DNA from: Apostichopus japonicus
Taxonomy: Eukaryota; Echinodermata; Holothuroidea; Aspidochirotida; Stichopodidae
DNA: 64,000 nt
Direction: 5' to 3'
Assembly (NCBI RefSeq): GCF_037975245.1
Contig: NC_092580.1
Coordinates: 5,742,501-5,806,500 of the forward strand
Below are positions 32,862 to 47,800 of the stretch, one piece after another; positions within the stretch are counted from its first letter, which is position 1, and every line of letters begins with the position of its first letter. Made by a program: the position numbers and the translations under genes. The notes beneath the pieces were generated by a model that worked only from the letters and a program-made list of their open reading frames with translations, made no database searches and was not told the origin of the DNA.

Positions 32862-35800
32862 GTGAGTTTTTCTATACTCCATACAATAACTTGGTGGGGC
32901 CTAACAAATTTACAAAGTAGCAAGGCTAGCCTAGAATAGAATAGATGTCTAGCCCAATAGAGGAAATATTTGGGTTTTCATATGGCTGGTTCAATAGTAT
33001 TAGTACTTAGTAGGCTCTGTACCAATTTATTTTTGGCTGAACGATTTCCGGACAAGGAAGATATGAAACTGAATCAGTAGGGCCTAGGCCTAAAGGCTAT
33101 CATGGACTGACATGCTATTAACTTAGGCTAGGTGAATGAAAGGAACTTATGCCAGGCATGGGGCCTAGGCAAACTGGTCAAACTGTAAGGTTATGTCAGG
33201 GCAGGTATCCTATAATTAGGCTCAACTATACAGGATATCAAGGCCTCAGCTATTGATGTTGATGTTATCATAAGAAAGTAGAGCTTGAGTTCCTTCCCTC
33301 CCCCATTCCTCCTCCCAGTGTGCTACTGCTAGCATGTCTCTCAATGTCAATGGTCAGTACTAAGGTGTAATTTTTCCATCGTTGCCAACTGAATGAATGG
33401 TCCACAATGTAGTGTGGCCAGTCAAAATCATTAAGCAGTTGCAACTTGCAAGTCAACGTTCCTTTAAATGACACCTTGTCATACGGAGTGTTAAGGTGTG
33501 TTAGCTCTTTCATAAGGAGTGTTAGCTCAGTGGTTACCGCCAGTGCCTTTCAATCATAACTAAAGGTCCCCAGTTCGAGTCACTCCAAGATTAATGTATG
33601 TTGTCCAGTTTTAGAGTTGTTGAAAATTCATAATCATGGACGTTAAATATGAATCTAAGAGACTGACCTCGGTCATGCAATACATATAGTCATAGTGTTT
33701 CAAATTATGCAAGGATTATAGGGCATTTTTATCTTTCTATTTTGTAGATAGTCATGGAGTGAAACCAATTAGAGCTTAAACTGATTGAGCAATTAAGATA
33801 TAGTTATGAAAAAATTCATTGAACCACAAACCTATGCTTTCATTTTGGGATAACTAGCACCCTTGGTTAATTGATAATAAAACATACTATAGAAAGTGAG
33901 GAACTGGTTTTTCCAATTGTTGTGAATTTTTGAAAAACAAAACCTTAGTTTACTTCTCCTATATAGGTATGTCTTAGACGATGGATAGATCTTAAACACC
34001 TTACAGTTCTAAAGGTTACATTCACATCAGGTAACATTCTCGTCATCAGGCACTGATTTCAGATCACCGACAAAAAAAAACCTGTATGTGAACCCACTGG
34101 TGATCATGATCACAAGCGAGTTTGTAAAGGATCAGATCAATGAGTGTATTATCAGATGACACCTATATACTGCATCTCATGGCAGGAATTTCACAATGTC
34201 ACCGCCAAATGCTGCCCTCCCTTTATACATTCCAAATGAAGTTTGGGGTACCCGGCCCACTATAGGAGGTTTTGGGAGGTTTGTGGGAGGATCAGACCCA
34301 GGATTCAGGATTATTAGAATCGTCATTCTTGACTTAAACAATGGGAATAATTTTTTAGACTGTGCAATTTGGTCCTAATTGGTCAAACAAATGTAGGTTG
34401 TTTCTCAATTTACCAAGAAGTATGAATTTTAGTTCAATAGTTGTTGGAACAAATGAATAAAGTTAAAATAGAAATTTTGTCAACTACTGTAGGTCTGCCA
34501 CTGCTAGTTGAATAGGGTAAGATTAAGTGGCAATTATTTGAAGAATTATTTTTTAGAAATTGAGGAGTGTAATCTATTGAAAGTTAGGCAAGATTTTCAT
34601 CACCAGATTTATAGAGTGGAATCACTTTTGTAAGGTTTAGGTTCTGTGGAACATTACCTTTATGGAGATTTAGCCCATATGGTAGATAACACTCTGGCCA
34701 ATATGTGATGACATCAGCATGAGGTGGGTGGTAACTAGTCGAATACAGAGTAGCTAGATACATTTTTCTGGAAGCATGTGATCAGACTGTCATGTACAGT
34801 AACATCACAGTTTTGCCCGAGGATTAGTGCAGGCAAGATCGGTATTTGTCTGAACATGCTAGATGCACCTTATCACCGTCCTACACTTATAATAGACTTG
34901 TAGCTATGTAGCCTCCAGGTATATTTTGCTGTGATATGCATTTTGGAATTCCAACATTTCAATAAACCACAAACTCTGTATATTGTCAGAACAGCCAAAA
35001 ACTAGGTTAAGACCTAACCAGCTTTTGCAATTCAATCACTGCATGATCAAAGGTACTTGGCATCATAGTTCTATTATTAGTAACCATCGGGGATGGTAAT
35101 ATCAAATATTTTGTAGAAATTCTACTGATCTGTATGACATGTATACCTCAATACTGTTTACAAGCACAGTTGATTTACTGCATAACAATTAGTGTCTGTT
35201 GTTGATCAGAGTATTCCCAGGACTACCTACTGTAGTACCTCGCTGTCTTTCTCTGTTTGTTTCGGGCCTATAGATAAATCTCTAAAGTCAAGTTACTGAA
35301 GCTCACTGTCTAAGGACCAAGGTGCCTTTCCAAGATAAAACAATGATTTCTCCCTTTGAAACTAAACCCTATCCAGAGGTCATTTATTGTCAAGGCTGTC
35401 TAGCATTAACTGTGTAAATTTAACTAAATTCTGCTTGAAAACTAGTGACTATTAAAAGTTCTTTGGTGCTAATAGACTGTGCTTAACTTCAGAGGTTTGC
35501 ATAAATATGGTTGAGAATTTACAAGAGGTCTTGTGTCAGCCAATGCCCAACTTGAAATGTCTCCTCAAGTGCAAACAAATACCAACAAGCTTTGTTTAAC
35601 CAAGGATTAACTTGGTTCCAGCATTCATTGCTGATACCACTTATCTGGAATTACCAGAGTATAGACCTGGGAAGGCTGGGATGAGTTTGTCTCTCCTTCT
35701 ACTGCTGTGACAGAATGTAATCTTGAACCCAAACATTTTCAAATTGTTACTGTGTCAAACCCTATACTTAAATAGTCATTACTCAAGTTCTTGACTGGTG

Positions 35801-38800
35801 TTTTTTTGTGTGCATGATATACATTACCATTGAACATGCATTTGTCTTTCTTTAGACATAAAGATCATTATTATTGGCCCCAAAGTTAAGCATGCTTAAA
35901 AAATACTTTCCTGGTGGTTACGCATCAGTCTTAGAACAATAACTGGTTCAGTGAGGACGGATGCTTAGAGGGTGGTAGTTTGTTTGTTGAAGTTGGAACA
36001 TTCGTGAGTGACCATATACCTTGCCTTTTCTAGCATAATTGGTGCCAATACTGATGGCCTTACCAAATATACGTAATCATATATCACAAGTGGCCTCAAT
36101 ATATTCCAGGTAAATGAAATGAGCGCTGTTGAATTGCTACAAAATGCAGACTACTTTCTTCAGGAAATTATACTTCTTCAGTGTTTCCTTTAGCTTTTTT
36201 TGTGAATGCAAAGTGATACTTGTTATTATGTAGACTCGGGCAGGCACATGACAATTTTGCAATTGCAAATCTGCAATATTGTCTTTATAGGCACTTTTAT
36301 TGTGTATACAGTACTTTTGCCATAGTATCGAGAGGAATGAGTGAGGCTGTCAACTTGTAAATATAACAAGGTACAGTAGCTGTCTTGTAGAATGGAAAGA
36401 AAATAAATTTACTGGTCAAAAAGTTTCCTCTTGATATTACCCCTTCTTCTCATCCATTCATTTCTAAAATGTCCTACTATTGTAATTACTTTACAATTTT
36501 ATGCTACTTTTGGCAAATGAATATTTTTTTTTTAAATAATTCCCAACCGCCGTTCTTTTTCGGGCTTTAGTGAAATGTATCAATATTCTCTCTCTTTTTT
36601 TTTTTTAACTTTACGTTGAACATTTCCAGAACCACCAAACATGTCAGCAATTATAACTGACTGTTGTGGACGAGGCATCAGCTTCGCAAGCATGGGCCAG
36701 AATTGCAGTGGCATGGCTGGTTTCCCGGATGTAGCGATGGAGAACCGAGCAAAATGTGAAGCAATATTCATGTCATGCTGCCACAACCAGATGAGCAGTG
36801 CCTCTTGTGATGAGGGCATCCTCCTTCAATTGAATGAAGGAGAATGTGAATCTTCCCAGCAACTAGAAACATGCAATAGTTATTCAGCTGAAAAGGTTGG
36901 TGATATACACTGTGCATTCCTACTTAACATGCTCATTAATAGTACTGACATGTTTGACAGTGAAATTTAGTTTGCATTCAATTGTTTAAATTTACTGTAT
37001 GAAACATTATTATCAAATTTCTGTTTGAAGATGCTAAAAGCAAACTTAAGAAGTAAAGTTTGCAAGAAGAATAAAAATCATGATTTTTACAGTGCTTTTA
37101 TTTCCCCAATTTGAATGCTTAAGTCAAAACGGAACACAGGGGAGGGAAGGAATTCTTGAGATATCACATATATATGTTACATGACACAAATGCAATAACA
37201 AAACAATGTTTGAGTTCGATGGTGACAAAATGCTGCATGCTAAACCAGCCATTTAAATAATGCACCTGTCCAAATTGCATGTTGGATATGCCAAGTTATA
37301 TTGACATCTGCTAGCTTTGATTTCAGTGAAGGTTTGATTATTCAATTAGACCACTAGTTACTTTATTCCATCTCTTATTTCCTTGCGAGACATTTTCGAG
37401 TTCAGCAATAGTACCAAGTATTTCTCCAAGTCGTCTGCTTGGAGATCCTGTGGTGAATCTGGTGCTATTTTTATTTCGCAGAAATTTAATATGTAAATCA
37501 CCCGATGCTTGGTTTATTTTCAGCTAGTGCTCCATTGCTGTTCTAGCTAAGTCGCTAGTATCATTCATAAATGCTAATTTGTACATCTTGTTCAAAATGT
37601 GCAATTCATAATTCATCTGAGTGTAGTGTTAAGGTTAGGGTTAGTTGGAACTTTGATTTTTCACTGCCAGCATTTTGAATTATTTATCATCTTTGCAACC
37701 TATGTACAAAAATTCAAAATTTGCTTTTGGTGTTTGATCCTCAACTGTTGTCAGTTTTAACAAGCCTACCAATAATTATTCAAAACAAACTTGGAATTGA
37801 TCAACTTTACACACCCTTATAGTTTTTTTCCATGATAAAGTTACTACCAAGTACTTACAGCCTCATAATGAATTCTGTTATAACCGATCCCTGACTCTAC
37901 CAAGTACTTACAGCCTCATCATGAATTCTGTTATAACCGATCCCTGACTCTACCAAGTACTTACAGCCTCATAATGAATTCTGTTATAATCGATCCCTTA
38001 CTCTACCAAGTACTTACAGCCTCATAATGAGTTCTGTTATAACCGATCCCTGACTCTACCAAGTACTTACAGCCTCATAATGAATTCTGTTATAATCGAT
38101 CCCTGACTCTACCAAGTACTTACTGCCTCATATTGAATTCTGTTATAACCGATCCCTGACTCTACCAAGTACTTACAGCCTCATAATGAATTCTGTTATA
38201 ACCGATCCCTGACTCTACCAAGTACTTACAGCCTTATAATGAGTTCTGTTATAACCGATCCCTGACTCAACCAAGTACTTACAGCCTTATAATGAGTTCT
38301 GTTATAACCGATCCCTGACTCTACCAAGTACTTACAGCCTTATAATGAGTGCTGTTATAACCGATCCCTGACTCTACCAAGTACTAACAGCCTCATAATG
38401 CATTCTGTTATAACCGATCCCTGACTCTACCAAGTACATACAGCCTCATAATGAGTTTTGTTATAACCGATCCCTGACTCTACAATTGTGTTTGGTACTA
38501 GTGTTTAGTAAATAATCACAAGACCACGACGATGTACAGTTTGATGGAAAAATTTGCACCATTTGCAGGGATCAAGCTAAATAAAAAAATTCAAGACAAA
38601 AAATTTGAATGTCCTCCCCAAAAAACCCCAATCAAACATTCACGAGCAAATGTTTTGTGCCTATAAAGAATGTTGTCATTCAATCCACACTTGAAGAGCA
38701 TATTTGTGGAGATGGGTGGTAATGATGCTCTAATATTACAGGAGGGAGAAGTAAAGTAAGTCTGTGTTTATATTTAATCAACCTTTGGATTACCCTACAA

Positions 38801-41800
38801 TTCATAAATGACATTGGCATGAAGCCATTTCTTTGGACTGCGGTGCCATCAAATACCAGTATGTAGTTGTCGCATTTGGTAATGAAAAAATTAAATAACC
38901 ATTAGAATGTGACAGGAACAACTTTCCAATGCTTAATTTAGCTCTTTTAAGTAACAAGTTATCGAGATTAATTTATTCTTCTATTCTAGGAATGCTGCGA
39001 CTGCTGCGGTCTCGGAATTGAGGCTTATCACGAGGGTATGGCATGCGACAGTATGAGTATCAGAACCCCCTGTGATCACGCTTTTGAGGCCTGCTGCAAG
39101 AAGACCAAGCAAGAATTTGATGGTAGGTCATTTTTTGATGGAGTTAAATGATAATTAAGTGTGTAACACTGACAGTGAGTCATAAGTTTTTGTCATTCTG
39201 TTTTCAAGTCACAATGTGAAACATGGGAAAGACCACTGCTTTGCAAAACTCATCATTTCTTATAATTATTCCTTGGTCTCTCAGTCCATAGGATTGCACT
39301 ATCACTGCGTTATGTGGATCCGACTAACCAGATAAGTGCCCATCTCGCTTGAGTGACAGACCATACTATCATTAAAGCTTGTAGCTAGTGGTTCTATAAC
39401 GTAGACCTACATCGTCATGTCCTCCAATGACAGCCCATACTGTCACTCTGTAAGCTCCCAGCTAGACAGTCTGTACTATTACTGTACTGTAGTTGACCAT
39501 GTATGATTCACATTTTTACAAGCAAAACATGTCAGATTCTTCAAATGCTACAAAAGAAGAAATTAAAATTTTTTTTAAAAAATCAGTCTGCTATATAAAT
39601 GCACAAAGAAAATATCAAGTAAATTTTGCAATGGAACTACAGGTAATGCATCACTGATATTGTAAACTGGTTAATGGTAAATGTTTTAACATGTTGTCAT
39701 AACTGTTTAGGCCACAAGTGTTTTAATGACAAATTTGTAATCAGCTGTTTTGGTGAGTTTAGTGAATATCAGTGAAACACAATTCATTGAATATGAAAAT
39801 GTTAATTTTCTCATTTTTGATGATTCATTGAGATGGAACAGAAAGTGAAAAAGTAATATCTTTTTGAAGCATCAATTGACATCTTAGCAGGAATGCAAAA
39901 ACAGTAAGTTTTTTTTTTCTTCAATAAGGGCCCCCCCCCTCCCCCTATGTCATTAAAGTTTTACTTTCCTTCAGATTCCATGCTTTTTGACAACTAGAGA
40001 TATGAAAACAAAATCATAGAAATGAAACTCATGTAAAGTAGTTTAATATCGATACTGACTTCCATTATTTGAATTTATAAACCTCTAAGCCTTATCCTGC
40101 CGACAAGGGATCTCCAACATCATTGGCATAGATTACCAGTGACAGCTCCATGTTGGTGCAATGGTAACTGAACACTAGTAGTAAGGTGGGTGGAAGCAGC
40201 TACCAGTCCAGGTACATTAAACATGATTTGACATTTTCAAAACATTACCGATTTAACAAGGTAAAATTGATGTAGAAGTGGATCATCTGCTGATTTTGAC
40301 CTACTTCTTATAAACTTGTTGCCAGTCAGTAAGTTTTTAGGGGAAGTCGTGATGATTGTGGACAGTTTTGATCTCTCCACAATGGTAGTAAGTAAATCAT
40401 ATAAACGCAGCTTTTTTCTGTATTTTTTTTTATATCTTCTTTTCTGGTCAAATGTTTATAAATAAAATAATAAAATTATAAAATGATTATATGCAGGATT
40501 TCAGTTCATCAATTCAAGTTTGATTTCCAATAATAATAATTATAGTAAAAAAAAAATGGCACATTCTGCAAATGTCTGGTTTACCCTTGTAGTTGAATTA
40601 TGTATAATGAGTTACACATGTAGCCTATACTCAATGTATGGATTCAAAGAGAGTGTTCTACTGTCAATGACCGTTGGTAAAAGAATGTTATTTTCATCAG
40701 TTCTCTTCTTGTGAGTAATACTTTTCTAGGTTATTTAAAATTTACCTACCAAAAATAAAAAGAAGGAAGTTCTAGTGTTTTAGAAGCTAAGTCTGAAGCA
40801 GAATGGGCTTGAGGGTGACATATTTATTTTATTATAATTTTGTTTAATTGTTTAATTTTGAGGTCTAATTTTCACAATGTGATGACATTCTTGAAATTTA
40901 TGGTATCGCCAATAAAGTGGGGTGAAGGAGGGGTTCTCAATAACTGCACATTTATTATTGATATTAAAGGTTGCATACTTTCAAGTAAAACTGAATTTGT
41001 AATTTTAGGTAGAGATAAAAGTTTCACCAAGAGATATGGCAGAATGGGGTTATTGGCAGTATACTGTAATGGATGAAATAGTTTCATTTAGTAGAGCATT
41101 CCTTACTGTCCATGTTGGGATATTCTTTATGACATCTAGTAATGAACTTTCAACTTGCATTGCTGTTATCTGGTTCATCTTGAAAGATGACATTCCAGAA
41201 ATATTTGTATCTAGCTGTGTGGGGGAAAGTGGTCGTAACATTTTAAAATCATGATGTATTCCTTCCTCTGTGGTTACTTTGTACAGTTATCTAGGATGCT
41301 GGAACTAGGGAGCCGCTACTCTAACTGGAACAGGCCCAACGGATCATTTACTAGGGAGAGGGGAGCTTAGGGTTGGGGAGGGTTTGGGAGGGGTGAATCT
41401 AAGAAGTAAGGGGGGGGGCAGTGGACTAAGAGTTTACATGTAGGTCAAATGATTATCTATCAATATCACCAGCCAGTGCCACATAGTAGAATTAACAATT
41501 TAGGGTGAAAATGTGAAAAGGTCATTAGTATCATTCTTAAAATTTAGCCGTCTAGAAATTGCCAAATTACCCGAAGGCACCTTCCCAGAGTTTCTGACTT
41601 TCCACACTATGCTCATAAATTGAGGAACGTTAAAGGTATGCTTGCTGTATTGGCCCCAAATATGCCAGATTTTCAAATATGGTCACCTTTGGTCAAAATT
41701 CTAACTATTGTTTAACTATTTTTGTTATCACCCTGGAGGAAATTGACCTCACTGTGACATTTGAACATCTTGTGTGTTCATACAGAATGTCTGAGAACAA

Positions 41801-44800
41801 TTTGGAGAGTAAAGACCTACAGGAAGTACTTTTTTGAAAACTTCTAGCAATTATAGCATGCTATAGTTTGGGCGTCCTATACAGACTACCTTTAAAGTGA
41901 CATGACAGGAATGCATCTGTAGAGACGCCATTCTTGATTCATTATTGCTCGTTGGCTTCGCATAGTAAGTTGTATTTACTTCAAGACATTAACATATGGT
42001 CATAAATGACTAGTTATTTTAATTTCTCATGCTCTGCTGTCTTTGTGTCGATATCATACTATGACAATTGATACTTGAACCATAGAATTATTTAATGTTT
42101 ATTCTTATAAATCTATTGAAAAGCACACCATGATTATGATTTAGCAAATCAGTGTCATTGTCCTACCAAGCCTGTATCATCTCTGCATGATGCATCGTCC
42201 CATTTTGTCCCTTTCCTCCCCCCCCCCCCCACTCCCCGCCTCCCATTTATTGGATGTTATTATTGACAAAGAAATAGGAGTAAAGCTCTGTTGGCTGTAG
42301 CTGCCTTCTGTTTCCCAAACTCACTGCCTATACAAACTAGGTTCAGACAGCCTGCCACAGTAGCTGGGTCAGAGTTTTACAACCACCAAATTGGTGGATC
42401 TGTGGTTCCATAGGGAACATAAATAAACCCCTTCTTCTGGGATGAAGGTGTGAATTCATTATTTCCAATCAAGAGACTGTTACCAAACCTTCTGGGACCT
42501 TCTGAAGGTTAGATCAGATCAAGAACTTGTGATTTAAGCAGAGATCAAAAATAGGTTATTTCCATAGAAACTGTCCTGAACTCCCATGTTGCTTCATATT
42601 TACTCTCTGCTTATAGGTATTGCTGACTGATTTACGATTGCTGACTGATTTGAGGTGCCTCTTTAAGTATAATGCTCCTTTAATCAGCTGTCTTCTGTTT
42701 ATATGCCTGTAAGCACTCTCTTCTGTTGATTACTATACTCTGTAAGACCTGGGAGTCCAGGCTCACATGAAATATTTCTTGTAAACAATTTGTGTCATCA
42801 CCAACTCTCATGATTTTTTATCTCTAATTTCATTGGATTTTCTGCTTGTTTACTTCACGGTCTTACGATTTTGAGGATGTGTTGAAATGGCACAAGGGCA
42901 TTATGTTTTAAACTGAGATTTAACATGAACAGAAAATGGAAATGTATCACTCTTATCTTCCAAAGTTTTGCTTTTGAAAGCACATTTTCTGACTTCCAAA
43001 AAACAAGTCAAAGATGAATGACAGAGATCAGTATCAAGGCACCTATGGCAGCTTGACATAGGTGTATGGCAGTTGTCGCTGCCTATGGCATTTTGACGTA
43101 AGTTGTATGGCAGTTGTCGCTGCCTGTGGCACCTATGGCAGCTCAGCGTAAGGTGTATGGCAGTTGTCGCTCTCTGTGGCATCTATGGCAGCTTGATCTA
43201 AGGTGTACATGGCAGTTGGCACTGTCTGTAATGGCTGACTTTGAAGGGAAATAGGAAAAGTGGAAGGGGCACTGACAGCAGTTGGCAGACTGCACTACTT
43301 TGATCCCTGGCCAGGACTTTAAGGATGGTTGGAATGACTTCAAATGAACAGCTTCATGAGTATACTGTACATGGGCTAGAACGTGTACTTCCCTCAATAA
43401 ACAACAGAACAATATTAAAGTACTCATAAAATCCCACAGTAGCTTTCTGCTGCACATGATGCAATCATTGAGGTATGAGGGCAAGCTGGTGCTCAATGAA
43501 TGAAGATAGCGATACAGGTATATGTTCCTACCATGATGATTTGGGCAGGGCCAGCTCTAACACTGGTATGTGAAGAAGGTCTATTGTAGAATATATGACA
43601 ACATTCCTAATTTGACTGAAGGAAGTTTTGGAATACTTAGCCTCAAGTCCTTCACTTACATTCCCCATATTAATTTTGCTCTCAGCAAAAAATTGAGCCT
43701 GTACTGTGTCTGGTATGTAGGATTTGATTCTTGTTTTGTAATAGCTTCAGGCAAGTGTTATGAAGTTCAAAGCATGAATTGTACAAATGGAATTGACTCT
43801 GGCAGCTAGATTCAAGAACAGAAATAAAAATGACTCCTTGTTCATACTATACCCAGACAGGCTGTATATAACAGTTTGAAATGACTTTGGTAAAACGTTT
43901 GGAAAATGTAAAGGAAATGAAATTGTGACATTTGATCTTTCCAGTTGCCTGTCAAGGTTTGAATGCAGTTGTTTGGATTAGTACATACCAACATGAACAC
44001 TGTCTTTTTCAGTTTGTTCTGTTGCCATTTTTAGAGTATAGCCATTATCATATTCAGGAATTTCTCCATTAAACTTTGTTTATTTGATATGAAATGGATG
44101 TTAAAGCTGCATTTTATATACCATCATAAACACTGTCAAACCAATAGTTATCTCGGATGTCCTTTTAGTGACTGTGAACAGTACATCAGTCAAGCATATA
44201 GCCATATTGTACAGTAATTATGAACAGTAAGGTCAATACATCTATCTTGCCTGCATATTCATCTGATTAATGTTGTGGATAACAAATGAGGGACACAGAA
44301 AGTATTTGTCTTAACTTTTCATTCTCTGGAACTCTTTGGATGAGCAGAAATTTGGCAAATTTTATTCAGCTCAAATTGTTTAACGACAGGTAACTCAATA
44401 AAAATAATGAATATTAATATGAAAGTTGCAGAGAACATTGTTATTTTCACTGAGCTTTTAGGGCAGTAAGCTGGAAAGTTGGAAATTAAAATTTATCAAA
44501 CACACATTGAGACTTTAATTTGTAGTTTTTTGTTGTTGTTGTAATATTAACAGAGTAGTATTATTGCTGAAGAGTTTAACTGGGCTGGGAGAATAAATTT
44601 GATGATGTGTGCAGGTTCAGAGAATATTTTCTCTTGGGAGGCCAGGTTGAGTTAAAGTCTCTGACAATTCCTATGTGTCCTATTATGTCTTTAAACCAAT
44701 TTACATTGTACCAAGTTATAGTAACTTATCAAAGCAGGTGTTCTAAGAATCAAAATATACCATAAATATAAAAAGAAATGGAAAATGATCATAACTTGTA

Positions 44801-44841
<41 letters not shown>

Positions 44842-47800
44842 CATACATACAGTAGGTTTTGTGGACATATTGTTATGTGCATAAGACACTACTTTTGCTA
44901 CTAAACAATAGGCTACTATGCTTGCGTCCATCATCAGTCAATCTCATTCTTGAGTAATAATTTCATGTGGTAAAATGAATTGTGTTGTAAAACAATTGCA
45001 ACCTCTTATTAACTGTAGCACCAAGGTTATTCTATATGCCTATGATGAAATCAGATATCTAACTCTTGCTATACCATACATTAAATTTATACATCAAATT
45101 ATTATTATACTTGCATAAGACACATATAAGCTTAAATGTCAGAATTGTATCTCTAGTTAGATCTATGGGAAATGGTAACATCAGCTGCAGTAAACTTGAT
45201 AAATATTTGCATACCTGGTTGGTGTCAGCTATAGTGTACAATGTACACATAGCCTATTTGCGGAATATTCAGCACATTTGTTGTGTGTGATAATCCCATT
45301 CAAATCTGTTGAACCTTTTCGAAAAGCTTGATTCGTTTCCAAGATATACACGTTGGGATACTTGATTAACTTGTACTAGACTTAAGAAAAGACTTTTAAA
45401 TGGTCAATCTTTGATGGATTTTTTATTTTATGGCTTCTTGTCTTGTATATTTATACATAATTTATAGTCTGGAGAGACCTTTGATATGTAAATATAAAGC
45501 AAGTAAGGATATTTATTCCTGACAAACTTATATGTGACATTATAAACTTGAAAGTTATGAGGGACTCACCCAATCAAACTTCAAGTCATCTTGTGCAGTA
45601 CTAAGAGGTAAATAATTGATTAATAAATAATTCTGATATTCTCATTGGCCCATCACCTAACTCAGACAGTGCATGGGTGCAGCGACAGAGAACTGAGCTG
45701 ACTACTGAGTTGAAGTTATACAGGCAGGCTAGGTACTTTATACTTCAAGAGATAACGGTCATTGATTCTGTGCTTTAATTGCAGTGGATGAGTGTTCTCT
45801 CCAAGGCCAGTTGGTGTGTATGCAAAGATGTATCAACACTATAGGTTCTTTTAAGTGTGGATGTCGTCCAGGCTGGCATCTGGCAGCAGATGGGTACAGC
45901 TGCTACTATGGTAGGCTGGGAACCTAAACTACCGTATGTGACCATGCATGCACCAAAGGCATGTGTTGTGGTGCTATGTGGTTGTGATACAGCCAGTGAT
46001 TAGGATACATCTTTAATGTTAACTTACAATGCATGTGACGATGTCAAAGTTCAAGACTTGCCAACTCAAGATTTGGTGTGTGATTAACCAGCAATAGTGC
46101 CCATGGTGATACTTTTGACATCCATGGCTCTAGAAATGTAATGTTAGAGGGTGAGGAGAGGTAAGGTTAGAGGGTAATGTTAGAAGTGAATCTATGATCT
46201 TATAATTACATCAACACACAGCCTACACAGGTGAACTACCATTTGTCTTAAATACTTGTTACATCAACACACAGCCTACACAGGTGAACTACCATTTGTC
46301 TTAAATACTTGTTACATCAACACACAGCCTACACAGGTGAACTACCATTTGTCTTTAATACTAATTGTTACATCAACACACAGCCTACACAGGTGAACTA
46401 CCATTTGGCTTTAATACTTGTTACTCATGAGTCTTTCGCAGTCACCATCTTCAGGTATGCCACTGGCCATATACTGGCATCCTCAGTCCCCCTCCTCCCC
46501 CCCCCCCCCTTCATGCACTTGCTAAAATCACAGCAAATTAGACATTAAGAATACTATTGCTTCACTTATTACTTACTTGTCTTTCCTTAACTGTAGCATT
46601 CTCACTGGATCACTGTCTAGAGCTACTTAGTTCTGATATCCAGACTTCCATCCACTGCCTCATCCTTTACACCAGGAAGTACTGAACATAACAAACAGCA
46701 TGAAATTATCAAATCTTTAAGGAACTTGTTTCATTTGATGACTACAGTATCCGGATACTGTTTGGTAGTTATGAATCTCTGTAAAGCAAGAGAACTTTGG
46801 TTTAAAGAGTTCTGATAAGAATCCTTCATCATGATTGCAATAATTAGTTTATTTCCTTTTTTTTCCTTCTTATTTTTTTCATATTTGCTTTGATAGGTTA
46901 CTGCACTACTGTTACATGGATTAGTGAATGGTATGAATTTGTAGAATCCAGTGTAGCTTTCTGTTTGTTTTTACCAATGTTTGTGCACGATTATCTCTAA
47001 TTGGAAGCATCCCAATTATCTTACTGTACCACCTGCATGTGACTTATAAGGCCTCTAATATTTTGAGCCCTATAAACATATCACTCACTGAATGGGTATG
47101 TGAAGGTTTGAAGTTTCCAGAACATTACTGTAGGTGGTTATAAATGCAAGTTAAATTATTTAGTTACATCAAAGGTTTACATAGCTGTTTGTGTCTATGA
47201 GGGGTTGGGTGAAGGGCAAGGATTGCTGTGCATTTGTAAGTTGGCTTTGGATAATTTAAACAAAATGGAAATATATCTATAATAACTGCAGGTGATGTAT
47301 AAAGAACACATTTGTTTTTTTGTATTCTGAGACAAAGTTCTCATTTGACTAGTTAGTCTCAAAAATGTATATTACATGCCAACCTTATGCATTACGAGTA
47401 GAACCCCTGTGACAAATGTTACGCTATACAGGAAGGACCCTGGCAATGTCATTCTGTCGTCGGGCATTTCATACTGTAGTTTTGATAATATTATTCACAT
47501 ATGTAGTATGTTTGGTGAGTGCAATGCAGCTTGGAAGACACTAGACGAACTTCTGCACTATAAATTGGTACTCTAGCTTAGTCTTTTTGTGTGTGTTTCT
47601 TTCATTTTGTTTAACAATGTGAACTTGTGATTCATCTGTCTTTATATTTTGAATGTTATCACTGAATATCTTCTGCATCCGCATGAAATTATCGTTACAA
47701 AATTTGTCCACAGTTTGGTGAAAGAAGTATATTTTTCCCTCTTTTACAGTGACATCAATGCCAACTATGAATCCTTGCAGTGATAGTCCTTGCTCACAAG

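Larger units (their letters stand above)
39123..45784 (+). other. Fibulin intron 3
   Basis: 6.7 kb, the largest intron. It holds the G-rich tract at 41354, the GGCAGTTGTCGCT repeat at 43032, a TA/CATA microsatellite at 44802, and several C- or G-homopolymers (near 39930, 41410, 42220). No skipped EGF exon was found: I looked for AG followed by a D-x-[DN]-E-C reading and saw none. Confidence 0.6.

Noticed and set aside
37845-38480. CRISPR-like regularly spaced repeats
   Set aside because: The whole 53-bp unit is repeated with no unique spacers, and the setting is a metazoan intron.
42901-43496. Minus-strand frames of 93 and 117 codons with Cys/His-rich repeats
   Set aside because: Cys and His come from the GGCAGTTGTCGCT repeat; no zinc-finger spacing and no gene context.
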